From Paramacrobiotus richtersi (Eukaryota > Tardigrada > Eutardigrada > Parachela > Macrobiotidae), in contig JAQGAU010000171.1 in assembly GCA_034698045.1 (NCBI GenBank), forward strand, positions 1 through 36,179: a DNA stretch of 36,179 bases, in the 5' to 3' direction. Below the pieces are notes generated by a model. It had not been told where the DNA came from, searched no databases, and saw only the letters and a list, made by a program, of their open reading frames with translations. This document shows, piece by piece, positions 11,648 through 23,300 of this stretch. How positions within the stretch are numbered: the first letter of the stretch is position 1; every line of letters begins with the position of its first letter. The position numbers and the translations under genes are program-made.

Positions 11648-14600
11648 ATGGACATCTCCTGTGTTTTCACGCGGTTAGCAGCTACTTATGCCGCCATTTT
11701 GGGATTAATGCGATTTTATGTTGGAGCTTATTACGATTCCATTACATGCTTCGGTAAGTGTATTGCTGAACGTATAACTATGTACAGATGTATAAATGAA
11801 CATGAAAATACATATGAAATAAATGTGAAACTAAGTCTGAAAATAGCAATGTAAATATGAAAATAACATGAAATAAATATAAAAATAAATATGAAAAAGT
11901 ATAAATATGAAATGCGGTCTTGTTTTAATCTGGTACAGTGATTTAATGCTCGGTACTCTAGGATTAATATACTCCTTCTTGACAAACGCTGTCACTAAAC
12001 GGTAACAAGGTGTCAAAACAGATTAAATTAGCATCGCATTATTTACAGTTGTGTCTATCGACATTGCATGTAAACCTGCCACAGAACGTTAAGGATCTGC
12101 GTATTAGCTGTCTTTATTCCTAATTTGTTTTACACCTAAAGCCAATCGCCTATATGGCATTATTTGATTTTTCGTATATTTATATGCATCGTAGAACAAT
12201 AAATTTCAGATTATTTTCAACTGCGAAGCTTATGTGTAGGAGTTTGTTAGCTTTATGATTGAGAGCATTGAACTTGAACTTTAATTGTCAGCCTCCCAGC
12301 AGTATTCGATGCAGGTAGTCTATACAGTAGTGCTTATATACCACTGATGTATTAGTTTTTAAGTGGTCAGCGTGCTGATGATAAACAGGGGGATTACGCT
12401 TGGTTTTTATATTCTTGTCAAATTAGGATAAGGTAATGTGCAGTTGTCTTCACGCGGAAAAAGTTATAATTTTTTCGTAATTAATTCATATTAATGCATC
12501 ACCCAATCTAGAATGCACAGTCACCATAGAACAGAAGGGCAGGGTTACTCAGTTACCGTTACCGTTACTGTTGTATTTTCTATGGACGCGTCTTAAGATA
12601 AAAAGTAAATCTTGAACGCAACTTTAACGTTGACTATACTATTGCACTATGCATTCAGCAAGATTAGCGCAAATAGTTACCGGAAAATTTTAATGCAGGC
12701 ACAGGAGACTGCACCATTTTTCTCACATCCGGTGGTCATGCTGATGACCAGCACAAGTGGAACACAGAATGCCACGATGGTGAAGGTATGAATATACAGT
12801 AGATGTCACTCCAGTTTTTCGACCACAATATCAAATTATATACGAGTAATAACTTTTAGTCGTTATTAAACCAGAAAAATATGCTTTAGATAATAATTGT
12901 ACAATAAGCAGTTTCATGATCAGTTGCTAATTTGCTCGTTAGTATATTATAGTAATTTGCTGCTTAAATAAAAATATTTTTATTGTCAATATTTTAGATC
13001 GTGGTACGTACACAACCAAGTACATTGCTGACTAAAACTATACTGTTTCTCGACATAGCTATCATCGGACTATTGGACGGAGGTTCAGATTACCAAGGCT
13101 ATGGACGTAAGAACTTCAAATTCCCGCTTGAGCGGCATTTAGTTTTTTTCTTTGTCTGTAAAAATTCACTATACCTTACACGAGAAACACTCTTAAAACC
13201 AAAGTATGCAATCAGATAAATTACAGTTTTATATATCGCTGTATCTGTGAACCGGTTACGGTTTCTGGTGCTCACGTGAAAAGATCTGTCAAACTAATAG
13301 CGGATTTTATTTTTCGCTGTTATTGCAGAAGTTTGGTGTAGGTTTATGTTCCCCAAAAAGCCACCAACGTTTGGATTATATCCATATTATCCTTGGTGTA
13401 ATGTTCGGTAAGTCATTTTTCAGATAGAAGGCAAAGAAATGTATTTAGTATTCTCAATGAATGGAGTTTACTTCATGTTTTGCAGGGATATATCCATAAA
13501 AGAATACTACTGCTACGACAGACTATATCCGGAGGATACCTATGATACTTTCGTAACAGGTAAAAATGTAAAGCCGATTTATCGCAGCTAGTTAATTTTG
13601 ATAATATTATGACTTACATATTTATATTTTTGTAGCGGTCACATCCAGCCAATTTTATCCTGGAAGTATCAGTGTTTCCAATTCGTATAAATGCTGTAAG
13701 TAACGTTGGTTAATGTTAATTTTAAATAAGATAGAGAAAATTTATCAGTTATAAGTGCTTGCAGACACCAAAATTAATGAAAAGGCTCATTTTTCTGATC
13801 ATCTTCTCGTTTTGCTGCGCCAAAAAGAATAGATTCAGAGTAGCGCCAAACAGATTTAGCGGCACCTGACAATATCGTAAAGTCAGTATAATAAGGTCAC
13901 TAATCAGTATCGTGCTTGCTTTTCCTGCAATTGTTTGTATTTTGGTATAGGTCGGCTTCCAGAAAACTATCACATGGATTATCGACGGTGTGAATATAAA
14001 TATACTCACGACAAGTAAGCTGCCTAAATTATTGTTGGAATATGCTGAACTTAAAGAAGTGTTATCTATTTATTTATAACACAAGGCCCTTATATAAATT
14101 CCAGCGCTGGTCTACTGTATACTTGCTTATCCACTATACACTGCATTTGTTATTATTTTCGATATACGTATATTATACTGTCATTAATTGACCATTCTTT
14201 GATATAATCTAGGTATGGTGAACATTATGATTCGGCTTACTGGCTCGTCCAATGCGACAGAAATTACCTTATGACTGGTGAGAATCTAACCGGAAGTGCA
14301 CAGTAATAATTTTCGCAAGTATGGAAAAAATATACCACATTACCGCTCAAAACATGTGCGGAGACAGTTTACGATTAGAACATAATTTTCCCAAAAGCGT
14401 TACTGGTATACTGTGTGTTCTACTCGAAATATGGAACCGGTAGCTATATCCGTTGCTTAATCGTTGATTCAATATTCACCATAGTCAAATCGCTTGTGGC
14501 ACCGGATGGTACCAGCATTTCTACATAAACTGACACGACGCGCCTAAAAACATTTCTAATCAACATTTGCAGGTATGGGTATGGCACAAAATCCCTGGAC

Positions 14601-15096
14601 AAACGCCAATCATTTCGTATGGATCCAGGTACGCATTGCGTAACGCTAACGCTCATGTATGGTAATTGATAAACTACTAACTCATACCACAAGTCTCAAC
14701 TATTTATAAATACATGTTTATATATAAATATATAAACAATTATATATAAATATATATAAACAATTATATATAAATATATAAACAATTATATATAAATATA
14801 TGTAAACAATATATATAAATTTATATCTAAATGTAAACAATTATATACAATTATACAAAAATATAATTATAACAAAAATAAAAGTTTCTAAAATGTGCAT
14901 GTACGAGTTTAAAATGAATCAGTTTCTTATTATAATTTGTTTTAATGGAGCAACATGCCCGACTTATTGTTAGTTTAAAAGATACATACGCTTATTGTAG
15001 TGTTGCCCTCTGGTGTACAACCCGTTCTTTCAAATGCCTTATCCGGAAAGTCCAGGTCAAAAAACGAACCAGACCAATCGAAACAGCACAGGATGA
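11648..15096 (+). CDS. Dermatopontin-like 12-Cys secreted protein, tandem copy 3 (10 exons)
   Basis: Exons: 11648-11753, 12699-12785, 13059-13106, 13329-13407, 13486-13559, 13636-13695, 13951-14014, 14213-14277, 14573-14628, 15001-15096. They give 244 residues. By hand alignment about four residues in five are identical to copy 1 over the conserved ~195 residues, so these two look closer to each other than to copy 2. The 12 cysteines and the aromatic-rich blocks are retained (CDRNYLMTG, NPWTNANHFVWIQCC). The tail (ESPGQKTNQTNRNSTG) carries two sequons, NQT and NST. Intron 1 is 945 bp with an A/T-rich low-complexity patch near 11800-11910, and intron 9 holds a 22-bp tandem repeat. AATAAA lies 273 bases after the stop at 15369-15374. 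Confidence 0.78.
14713..14850. repeat. AT-rich minisatellite, ~22-bp unit, in intron 9 of copy 3
   Basis: Five to six imperfect head-to-tail copies of a unit close to caattatatataaatatata. It is absent from the matching introns of copies 1 and 2. Confidence 0.75.
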
Positions 15097-16033
15097 AAGA
15101 AGAATTGGGTTAAATCTTCCGGACAATATTATTGTCTCCAGAAGAAAGAGTGTAATGTTTAAAGTTGTGGGAATTACAAGCTTTGTTGATGGGCGGCTGC
15201 TCCTTCTTTCTGACATGACAAATTAAGTTTGTTCTCGAGAATATAATACAGGTGCGCCGAACAATGGGTCAGCATCCGGTGCATGGTTTCAGATCTTGTT
15301 CAGCTGTGATAGAACCTATATCTTGCGGATTCGTGTTTGACATTGTTTCACTGATTCAGTAACAGCACAATAAATCCATATAGTCGACTTTTGAAGAAGC
15401 TCCATTATTGTTAATCACCCGGCCGGGATAGATCTATCATATAATATTGTACTAACTGTAAGTAATACAGATAGTGCTGCATAAGACTTCGCGTAGTGGA
15501 CTGTAAGTAAATGCGGTCTGACACATATGCAGATTAAATACACAGTAATATTATTATCTATTATACATAAGTGTTGACATATTGATTATACATGTGCTGA
15601 CTTGAAATTGTGTTTAATATATTGCACATATTTTAAATATTACACATATTTTACATAATGAATTTAACAGTTTAACATAAGGCCTGCGCGTTAACGGAGT
15701 CAACAGATGGCGCATGTGCGATTGTAATGATTGTGTGGTATAGAATTAAAGCACTGTTGTTCGAGTTAAGTACACTGCAGAAGACGCAATGTATAACATA
15801 GTCCGTCCGTCATAAAGCAGAGCTGCGCACCCTGGAAAAAGTTGCCTGGTTGGACCATTAATCACCGGTACTTTACACAAAAAACTGCAAAATCACCGTT
15901 CTGGCGTCGCGACGCGTGATTAGAAAATGAATATTGCCAAAAGTCAAAAGAGAATACAGGGAAGACGGCTAAACGTTTCTACACACTGCCGCGAGCCATG
16001 GCACAGAAGGTGCGCCTGTCTGCGATGGCTCGG
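15097..16033. other. Intergenic after the dermatopontin-like array
   Basis: Contains the copy 3 polyadenylation signal (15369-15374), then AT-rich sequence with short repeats of acatattttaaatatta type near 15600-15660. No gene is supported here. Confidence 0.5.
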
Positions 16034-16041
16034 TATATTTA
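16034..16041 (+). promoter_or_regulatory. TATA box of the small secreted-protein gene
   Basis: tatattta followed by a G-rich step (aaggggc) lies 91 bases before the initiator ATG at 16132. This fits a TATA element with a start site near 16065 and a ~65-base 5' UTR. It is inferred from position and sequence only. Confidence 0.5.
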
Positions 16042-16131
16042 AGGGGCATCAAAACACTGCTGTAAAACACTTGTGGCATTCTGTTTGGAAATAGAACATA
16101 GTCCGGGTCTCTCCGACATATCCATAGTAAA

Positions 16132-17022
16132 ATGGCGTTGTTCAAAGTGATGCTGCTGTTGGCCATCGTAGCGGGTGTGACCTTCGCTGCCACCATTGAG
16201 GAGGCCCAGGAACTCGTCAACGTAAGGATCTCTAATGATATTATCAGTTTTACATACAATCATATTAGTAGATAACACTAGCAGTACTGCGAATACGTTT
16301 GTAAACGTATATTTTCGAATGAAGTTTAATCTAACCAATAATCTACTTTACTGGGAATGTGATACAACCAACAAGCTGTAAGCCAGCTGTAATGTAAGCT
16401 GGCGCTAAAATAACTACTAAAGATTAGTTTTAAATCTTATAAATTTTTCTAAGATTTTTCTCCATTTTTTGGAAATAACATATACTTATTATTTTTGCAA
16501 CTTTTTAATGTAGTAATTCCATTAATAGTATGTATAAAGGAGAATTTTGAAGCGCTGAAATGTATGCCGAATATGTATGCGTTCATTATTTAGTACTTTG
16601 GACGCGAACTTTCCGCAAACAAAAGATACAAATACATGCAGGATGTCTATATGGTTATTTCACGTATTACGGCGTTTTTTTCAGAAAGCAATGTGGGACG
16701 GCGACGCCAACGAAATGTCTCCGGGTGTTCCCCCGTATTCATTCTGTGGTAGCAGCATGAATAACGGTAAATTCATCGTCGAAAGCGTCGACGTCACGTC
16801 TGGGGCGGATGGCGACTTGTACACGCTGAAGGTAAGTAGACACTAATCCATACCAATCGTTTTGTACAAGAGTTACCATCTGTATTTTCTGTCTTCCAGG
16901 TGACCAAACACCTTGATGGTGACGCGAACCATAATGCGGTCAATGAAGCAGGAAAGCCCCTCCAACTCCTCAAGAATGGCGATAAGCTGACTATCAAGAT
17001 CAATCCATGCTCTGGCCACTAA
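16132..17022 (+). CDS. Small secreted protein of 119 residues, family not recognised
   Basis: Exons 16132-16221, 16685-16831 and 16900-17022, both introns phase 0 with good GTAAG donors and pyrimidine-rich acceptors. Residues 1-19 are a strong signal peptide (MALFKVMLLLAIVAGVTFA), so the start is secure. The mature chain is about 100 residues with only two cysteines, C51 (PYSFCGSS) and C116 (NPCSGH), placed to close a single disulfide across the domain. Alternating hydrophobic residues (KFIVESVDV, LYTLKVTKHL, DKLTIKI) suggest a small beta-sandwich. The CGS...SVDV start faintly recalls ML/NPC2-type lipid-binding domains, but the chain lacks the other conserved ML cysteines, so I do not assign it. 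GC-rich codon choice resembles that of the chitin-binding gene at 22-936 and hints at high expression. The neighbours give no functional clue. Confidence 0.75.
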
Positions 17023-17922
17023 GTGTGTGCCGAGATTAGTTTCCGCTTTACAACTGTTTGGTTTGGGAAATAGATCTGTAATTATACAAATTCAACAATG
17101 GAATTCGTGGAAATTAAATGCAAAAAAAACACCTTCGTTAGATACGTAGTGTATCCAAGCACATGCTGATTGTGAATTGAATCGGGCAGAATAATGAATT
17201 AAACGACAGATCTATAACCTGTTTTGCTGATCACCCGGGTGAAGCTGCATTACCAGCACACCTGCAGTGGCGCAGGAAGAGTAAGACTAATTCATCGTAA
17301 ACATTTTGAAACATTTTGAAACATTCATCGTAAACATTTTTAAACATTTTTAAACTTTTTTTTTCTTTTTTTTTCATGGTAAACATTTTGAAACAATTTT
17401 TTTTCTTTTTTTTTCATGGTAAACATTTTGAAACATTTTTTTTTCATCCTAAACATTTTGTCCCGGGCAAAAACGCAACAGCAACATCGCGAACAAACCG
17501 GCAGTCACGAAAAACCGTTTCTCCTTGTATTTAACCCTGTATTGCAGCTGGCTGTAGAGTAACATCAGCTGTATTTAAATTATGTTTTACATAGCCAGTT
17601 TCGTAGCTGTGTCATAAACTGTGCGTTGTGGTGGCCAATTTGTCATGGTAAATGCCACAGTTTTTGTGCTGGCTGGAGAAAAGTCTCTACCGGTCTTAAC
17701 CGTGATATTTTGTCTCTACATCGAATGTGTCTGTTTTATCGTCGAAATAAATCAACACGAGGATCATCTCGTCATAAGAAAAATCAACAACATCACCAGA
17801 AAAAAACATTACATTTATCCCACTCCCAAAATTCCCTGAAATCACATCACCACTTTCACGGATAAAATAATTCCAAAATCTTAAAATATCACAAAATTTC
17901 TTCGCAAAAAGTGGTACGTTCT
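17023..17922. other. Convergent intergenic region with T-rich tandem repeat
   Basis: Holds 3' flanks of two genes that face each other. The only notable structure is the tandem repeat at 17296-17460. Open frames here show no protein-like features. Confidence 0.5.
17296..17460. repeat. Tandem repeat built on taaacattttgaaaca and poly-T/C
   Basis: Four to five copies of a unit made of catngtaaacattttgaaaca followed by a long T tract with a single C. Copies start near 17296, 17325, 17375, 17417 and 17447, with a spacing of about 30-50 bases. Low-complexity and probably grown by replication slippage. Confidence 0.7.
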
Positions 17923-19470
17923 TTAATCGTGTTCCGTCACATAATGGTTGTCGCCTCCGGGGTGACTGTGCGGAACTTCCGTGATGCTAAAGGCAAATGG
18001 ATCGTTGGCTGGCTGGTACACCGCATGCGTCAGAAACCGGTTAATCAGATTGAGGTCTTGTTCCTTTTCTGCCATCTGGGTTTCCGGCGTCCATGACATG
18101 TCGTACTGGAGTTTGTACGCGCCCTGATATCGATACGGACATGATGCGCCCCATTCCTGCACAAAATTTATAATCGATAAGCCAAGCGAATAAAAACACC
18201 TAATCACACGAAATTTATTAATAACCAAAATATAATTAATTAACATTGCGCATGTGGAACTTCACGAGTGAAGTTAACGAAACTTACACAAACAAAAAAT
18301 CCCCGGATAAAAAAAGCTTGAAATTACCGAATAAAAATGTGAGAAGCGATACAAATATTTACTGAATAATTTCAGACAAACGACAATAGTTTGATGATGC
18401 GATTCAGGAAACGATTACGAAATACTCACAACAAATCATAACGAAACTAAATTTTACAAAATAGTCATTCTGATATACATAATAAACTAATAAATCGTTG
18501 CAAATTCACACTGCTTAAAAAGAAACCCACTTCGGCAATTTTTAACGAAAAACGGTGTAATTTTCTTCAATCAAACTAATAAACAAAAGCACAAGAAGTG
18601 GATATTATAACACAAGAAATTTAAACCAACTTATACCACGAAACTACGAAATTAAAAGATAAAAAACACAGACAGATATTTCAAAGCAAAATAACAATTT
18701 AGCAATCAATAATCTATTAAATTACTCCATAAAAAAATCAACCTGGACGAAAGCATGGAAAATATGAAATTAACAATAAAAAAACAGAGACACATATTTG
18801 AAAAGCAAAATAACGGTTAAATAATCAATCATCTGTTAAGTAAATCCATAAAAAAATTACCTTGGGCGCAAGCATGGAAAACAAGCGTTGTCCCGGTCGG
18901 TCATCCTGTCCGGGCTTTTCATACAAATAATATATTCTCCCGGGAATTTTCTTGAAATTACACGCCACATGGTGCAGGTTGTGATCCTGCGATGCCTCTT
19001 CCAGGACTTTTCGCGCCTGCTGCTGCAGAAACTTGATCTGCTCGACAATAATGGATAATTTATTCGTCGCGTTGGCTTTGGTGAAATCATCCGCCGTCTG
19101 GATGTGGCGCGCTAACGCCACGAGATCCTTGGCGTCGGACATGGCGCTGTTCTGCTGGGGATTGATTACAACCGGACCCTGGCCCACCAAATTCACCGAC
19201 ACTATAGAAAAACCAAGATAAATGAATTTTCCAAAATTTATTGAATTTATTATCAAATTTTCCAAAATTCGGTTTTTGCCACTTTAATTAATATAATCGT
19301 TCATATTACTTTTATGATCAGTATTTATTTTTTTGTGATTAAACGACAGGAAACAAAGCTTCACCTGCACTGCGGGAGGGAGCGGATGGGGGACTGGTGA
19401 ATAACTGGAGATCGTGAATGTTGCTGGCATTGTTCAGTGGAACGGGTTCTCCAGGCAGAGATGAATTCAT
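17923..19470 (-). CDS. C1orf50-like: C1orf50 / DUF2452 family protein, 3 exons
   Basis: On the minus strand, exons are 19470-19365, 19201-18861 and 18156-17923, joining (phases 1 and 0) to 226 residues; the human protein has 199. Recognised from memory of the family core: DFTKANATNKLSIIVEQI, FLQQQARKVLEEA, LHHVACNFKKIPGRIYYLYE, then EWGASCPYRYQGAYKLQYD and MSWTPE. These blocks are collinear with human C1orf50. The family is widespread in eukaryotes and its molecular role is not established. The first ~36 residues are a variable N-terminus. The start is the only ATG that keeps the frame open; the upstream ATG in the GC-rich leader meets a stop within six codons. Intron 2 (704 bp) contains a duplicated copy of the exon 2 end and splice donor (see findings). 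The C-terminal ~25 residues are acidic and His-rich and specific to this protein. Confidence 0.88.
18655..18885. repeat. Two-copy tandem duplication (~117 bp) across the exon 2/intron 2 border of the C1orf50-like gene
   Basis: Unit 1 (about 18655-18770) and unit 2 (about 18771-18885) align along their whole length. Shared blocks include agcaaaataac, ccataaaaaaat and agcatggaaaa. Unit 2 contains the real end of exon 2 and its GTAATT donor. Unit 1 carries a diverged copy of the same exon end with a weakened donor (GTTGAT), so it now sits in the intron. Confidence 0.75.
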
Positions 19471-20387
19471 TATGCGCGGACTAGATGTGATAGCACATGC
19501 GCACGATGGCGGGATAATAACCCAAGCAAACAGATGAAAAACTGAAGCAAATCAGAAAATTCGTGGTTATATATTTCAGTACGAGAAAAATCAAGTGACT
19601 CAGAGTAGAAAGTCAGGAAATCTAAACGGTAAACCGTAAATCATGTAAGTACTTAAATGGGAAAGCGGAACATGAAAACCTGAAAAAGTGAAAATTGTGC
19701 AACCTGCTGATGAATCCAAAAATTTTCAAACTGCCGTCCGCACTCCGTAGGACATGACGACCACATTCATCTCGTGGCGGACGCAGTATTATTTCGGTAG
19801 TTTTTAATTGATCGATGCGATACTGAACATGTGCTGATCTTTTAATTTTCACATTTCTTTACTTTTTAAATTCTTTTTGACATCAGTACCGAACATGTAG
19901 TGAACTTTAAAGTCATGGTCTCTATCGCGCTAAAAATCTGGCGGATCCAGTTTCCCGGAAACTACACCGGAGCCAGATGAAAGATGCCAGGTAAAAGATC
20001 AGCATCGCGCTGGAGTTTCAGAATGAAGGGACGGTCATCGAATTCAAAACTGCCCAGTGTCAAGTTTGCTGGGGAAAACCCAGCAATCGTACAGTCCCGT
20101 GCGAAAATGGTGCGGCGATTCTATTGCTGATTGGTCATTGGCCATAACTAATGTACCGATTGGTTTATATGGCCAATGACCAATCAAGGGCCAAGGCGTA
20201 CTACTTACTGGCCATACTTGTGCACTGTGCAGCGCATGCAGAAGTTACTTCCTGGCTGCGCCAAAGAGTTAAAGCGAGTCAGTTAGCTTTCCAAGTTTTA
20301 TACGCTGAAATTCGAGATCTCCAGACATTTCCAGAGGATCCCTATCGAATTTATTGTCCTCACTTGTCGAAGCAGAAACTTTTCTTT
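19471..20387. promoter_or_regulatory. Bidirectional intergenic/promoter region between C1orf50-like and VWA5A-like genes
   Basis: The two genes are transcribed divergently from this ~0.9-kb stretch. No other gene is supported. It contains the CCAAT-bearing inverted repeat at 20128-20186. Confidence 0.5.
20128..20186. promoter_or_regulatory. Perfect 19-bp inverted repeat with CCAAT boxes
   Basis: Left arm tgattggtcattggccata (20128-20146) is the exact reverse complement of the right arm at 20168-20186, with a 21-base spacer. Each arm contains ACCAATCA and a second CCAAT, and the spacer holds a further gattggt. ACCAATCA is the classic CCAAT-box core bound by NF-Y in animals (established knowledge). 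Multiple CCAAT boxes in a divergent intergenic region fit a promoter role (inference). Confidence 0.6.
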
Positions 20388-23300
20388 ATGAAAATGGAAG
20401 AGTCATGTTGTGGATTGTTTGTCGCAGAATCGGATAAACCAGTTCCACTGATCTCGGTTCATTTTGACGTCAAGGTCAAAGGCTTTGCTGCATCAGTTAC
20501 TATAAACCAGACGTACAGAAATGTGGAAACGACTGATCTGGAATGTATCTATGGATTCCCGATGAACGATCAAGCAGCTGTTACCGGATTTACAGTGAAG
20601 ATTGACGACCGCGTGCTAACGAGTCAGTTCAAGAAGAAAGACGAAGCTTTCAAAGAGTACAACGAAGCTCTACAGCGAGGCGACGGAGCATACCTTTTGG
20701 ATCAGGCAGATCGCAGCGACGATACATTTATCCTCAGCGTCGGAAGGCTGCCACCCGGAAAAGAATGTACGGTCAGCATAACGTATGTCTGCACACTGGA
20801 CAGTGTCACGGAAACGAAGCAGCGACTCGTAATTCCTACGGCACTGTTTCCGAGATACAATCCCAAGCCAGACAGCACTGCTGGACAGGCTGCACCTCCA
20901 GAGAAGTATGCCTCGACCGTGCCGTATAAAGCAACGCTGGATGCTAGAATCGAAATGCTGGAGCAGGTTAGATCGGTGTCGTCGATTTCGCATCCGATCG
21001 CCGTCACTATTGTCGGACCTAATTCTGTTCAGGTAAGAAACTTGGATACCATGTAATATCCACGTTGCTTAAACTTGCTTTTGAAGATCTGTTTTTTACC
21101 AAATTTAGTATCATATTATTATTATTATTAACTATTATTTATTGTCAAATATTTACTATTTTTTATCAAATCAAATTTTAACAGTTGTAATTTCAGGTGA
21201 CCTTTGGAGCGCAGGAGCAGCCATTGAATCGTGATGTGGTAATCGACATCGAAATCATCAATAATCCCCAGCATCATGTACTTGTTGAACATGTCGACGG
21301 AAATCAGTACGTTGGAATGTATGCCTTTGTGCCACAGTTCGATAAAGGCCAGGAAAGAGTTCAAAGTGAATTGGTATTTGTGGTTGATTGTTCGGGTTCG
21401 ATGGGTGGCGCTAATATCGAGGATGCCAAGCGAGCAATGCAGATTGTCATCCGAAGCATCCCGGAAGGATGTTATTTCAATTTCTACCGATTTGGCAGCA
21501 CCTTTCAATCCCTCTTTCCGGAGAGCAAGCTGTACAGTCAGGACACCTTCAAAGCCGCAAAAGATTACGCGGATGCAACCACGGCGGATTTAGGCGGGAC
21601 GAAGATTTTGGAGCCATTAAGAGAAATATTTTCCACTACACCTTTGTCCGGTTTCTCACGACAGCTCTTTATTTTGACGGACGGGGAAGTGAACAATACC
21701 GAGGAGGTCATCGACTTAGTGAAAAGGAACGCCTCCAATTCTCGAGTCTTTTCGTTTGGAATCGGAAACAGCTGCAGTCGTTCCCTGGTCAACGGAATTG
21801 CACTGGCCGGAAATGGCAAATCCGAATACTGCAAACATGGGGAAGTTTTGGAAGACAAGATTGGACGTCATTTGGAGCGCGCATTGCAGCCGTCTGTCGT
21901 GCAAGCATCCGTTCTCTGGGAAGGCGTCCAAAATGTGCAACAAGTGCCGTATGTTTTGCCGCCAGTTTTCCGTGGAGATCGCCAGATTGCTTATGCCTTC
22001 TTCGAGATTCGAGACACGAAGCAAAGTATCAACCCGAAAGTTGTTCTGCAGTTGAAAGACAAACTTGCCCAACAAACCAACATTGTTTTCCCGGTTAGTG
22101 AGAAGGCGGAGCCGGGTAAATTCATCTCCAAACTCGCTGCCAGAGCTTTGATTAAGTACCTGGAAACTGCGCCAACGGAAGTTGCTCCGTCATCCTTTGG
22201 TGGATCGCTTCAAGCACGAAAGTTTGAAACGGCGGAGCCCGCTACAGATGAGAAAATTGTGGACAAGAAAGATCAGATAACGGACATTTCTCTGAAACAT
22301 GGCGTGATGTCCAAGTATGTTTCGCTGTTGGCAGTCGAGAAACGTGAAAGCGGTCATGCCAAGGAGTTGCAGTTGCGAGAGGTCGTAGTGCAGGTGAATG
22401 CGCCGATGACGCATAATCGAATGTCCACGGCACGCCAGGTGGGGAAGCGAACTGGGTATGTGGCGCTTACGTGCGGCTCGGCCGCGTCTTTGAATACTAC
22501 CGGTCGTGGGGCTAGAACGATCGATTTTGGACCAGTGAATGTTGGCGCAGCTGCTGCACCGTCATCCCGTTTTTCGCCACAACATATTGGATCATCGGGT
22601 TCCGATGCTGGTGGACGCAGCGGATCATATGAAAGGAAGCAAGGTATGAAAATGAAAACACAAAAAAAATCTTTTAATTCTCCGGAATTAAATGCACGTG
22701 ACCTTTGTTGCAGGTGCCCGTCATCGTGGCATAGAGTTTGATTTGCCCTCCTCGAATGCCCACGGACGGCAGGAAGAAAAGTGCTATTTCGGATCAAGCG
22801 CTCCGACTCCAGCGCCGGCAACGGGCTCATTCGGATCAACTGGTTTCACGTCTGCTGGATTCTGGGCTGGGGTGTCGCGTAGTGAGATGGAACGCGGTAC
22901 GTAAATGAAAAAGAGCAAAAACATTTCCAGAACTACATTTACGTGACTTGTTTAACGCAGATACAACGCAGAAGCCCGATTTGCAACCGCGTTCATCATC
23001 TGCGATGGATGTACCGTCTTCAAGGCCAAAATTCGGATCGATGGGTTCGATTGCTTCATCAGGATCAAATGTATTTGGATCAACTGGTACAACTGCACAA
23101 TCACGTGATCATGAGGCTGCGCGAGGTAGAATAGCGCCAAAAAAATGCAAAAATAAATCTTCCAGTTAAATTTATATAATATTTGTTTGATGTACATGTA
23201 GATGCTGCCGGTTCCCCGCAGAAACCCGGGCTGAGCCAGCTGCTGTGTTTGCAACAGTGGGACGGAAGCTGGGAGTTTTCGGCCGATTTGGAACGCATCT

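Noticed and set aside
19622-19852. Minus-strand open frame of 76 residues in the divergent promoter region
   Set aside because: Basic, low-information composition with no homology I recognise; it lies in the presumed regulatory region.
20151-20387. N-terminal 79-residue extension of the VWA5A-like protein
   Set aside because: No match to the family and the ATG lies inside the CCAAT palindrome; kept as an alternative start only.
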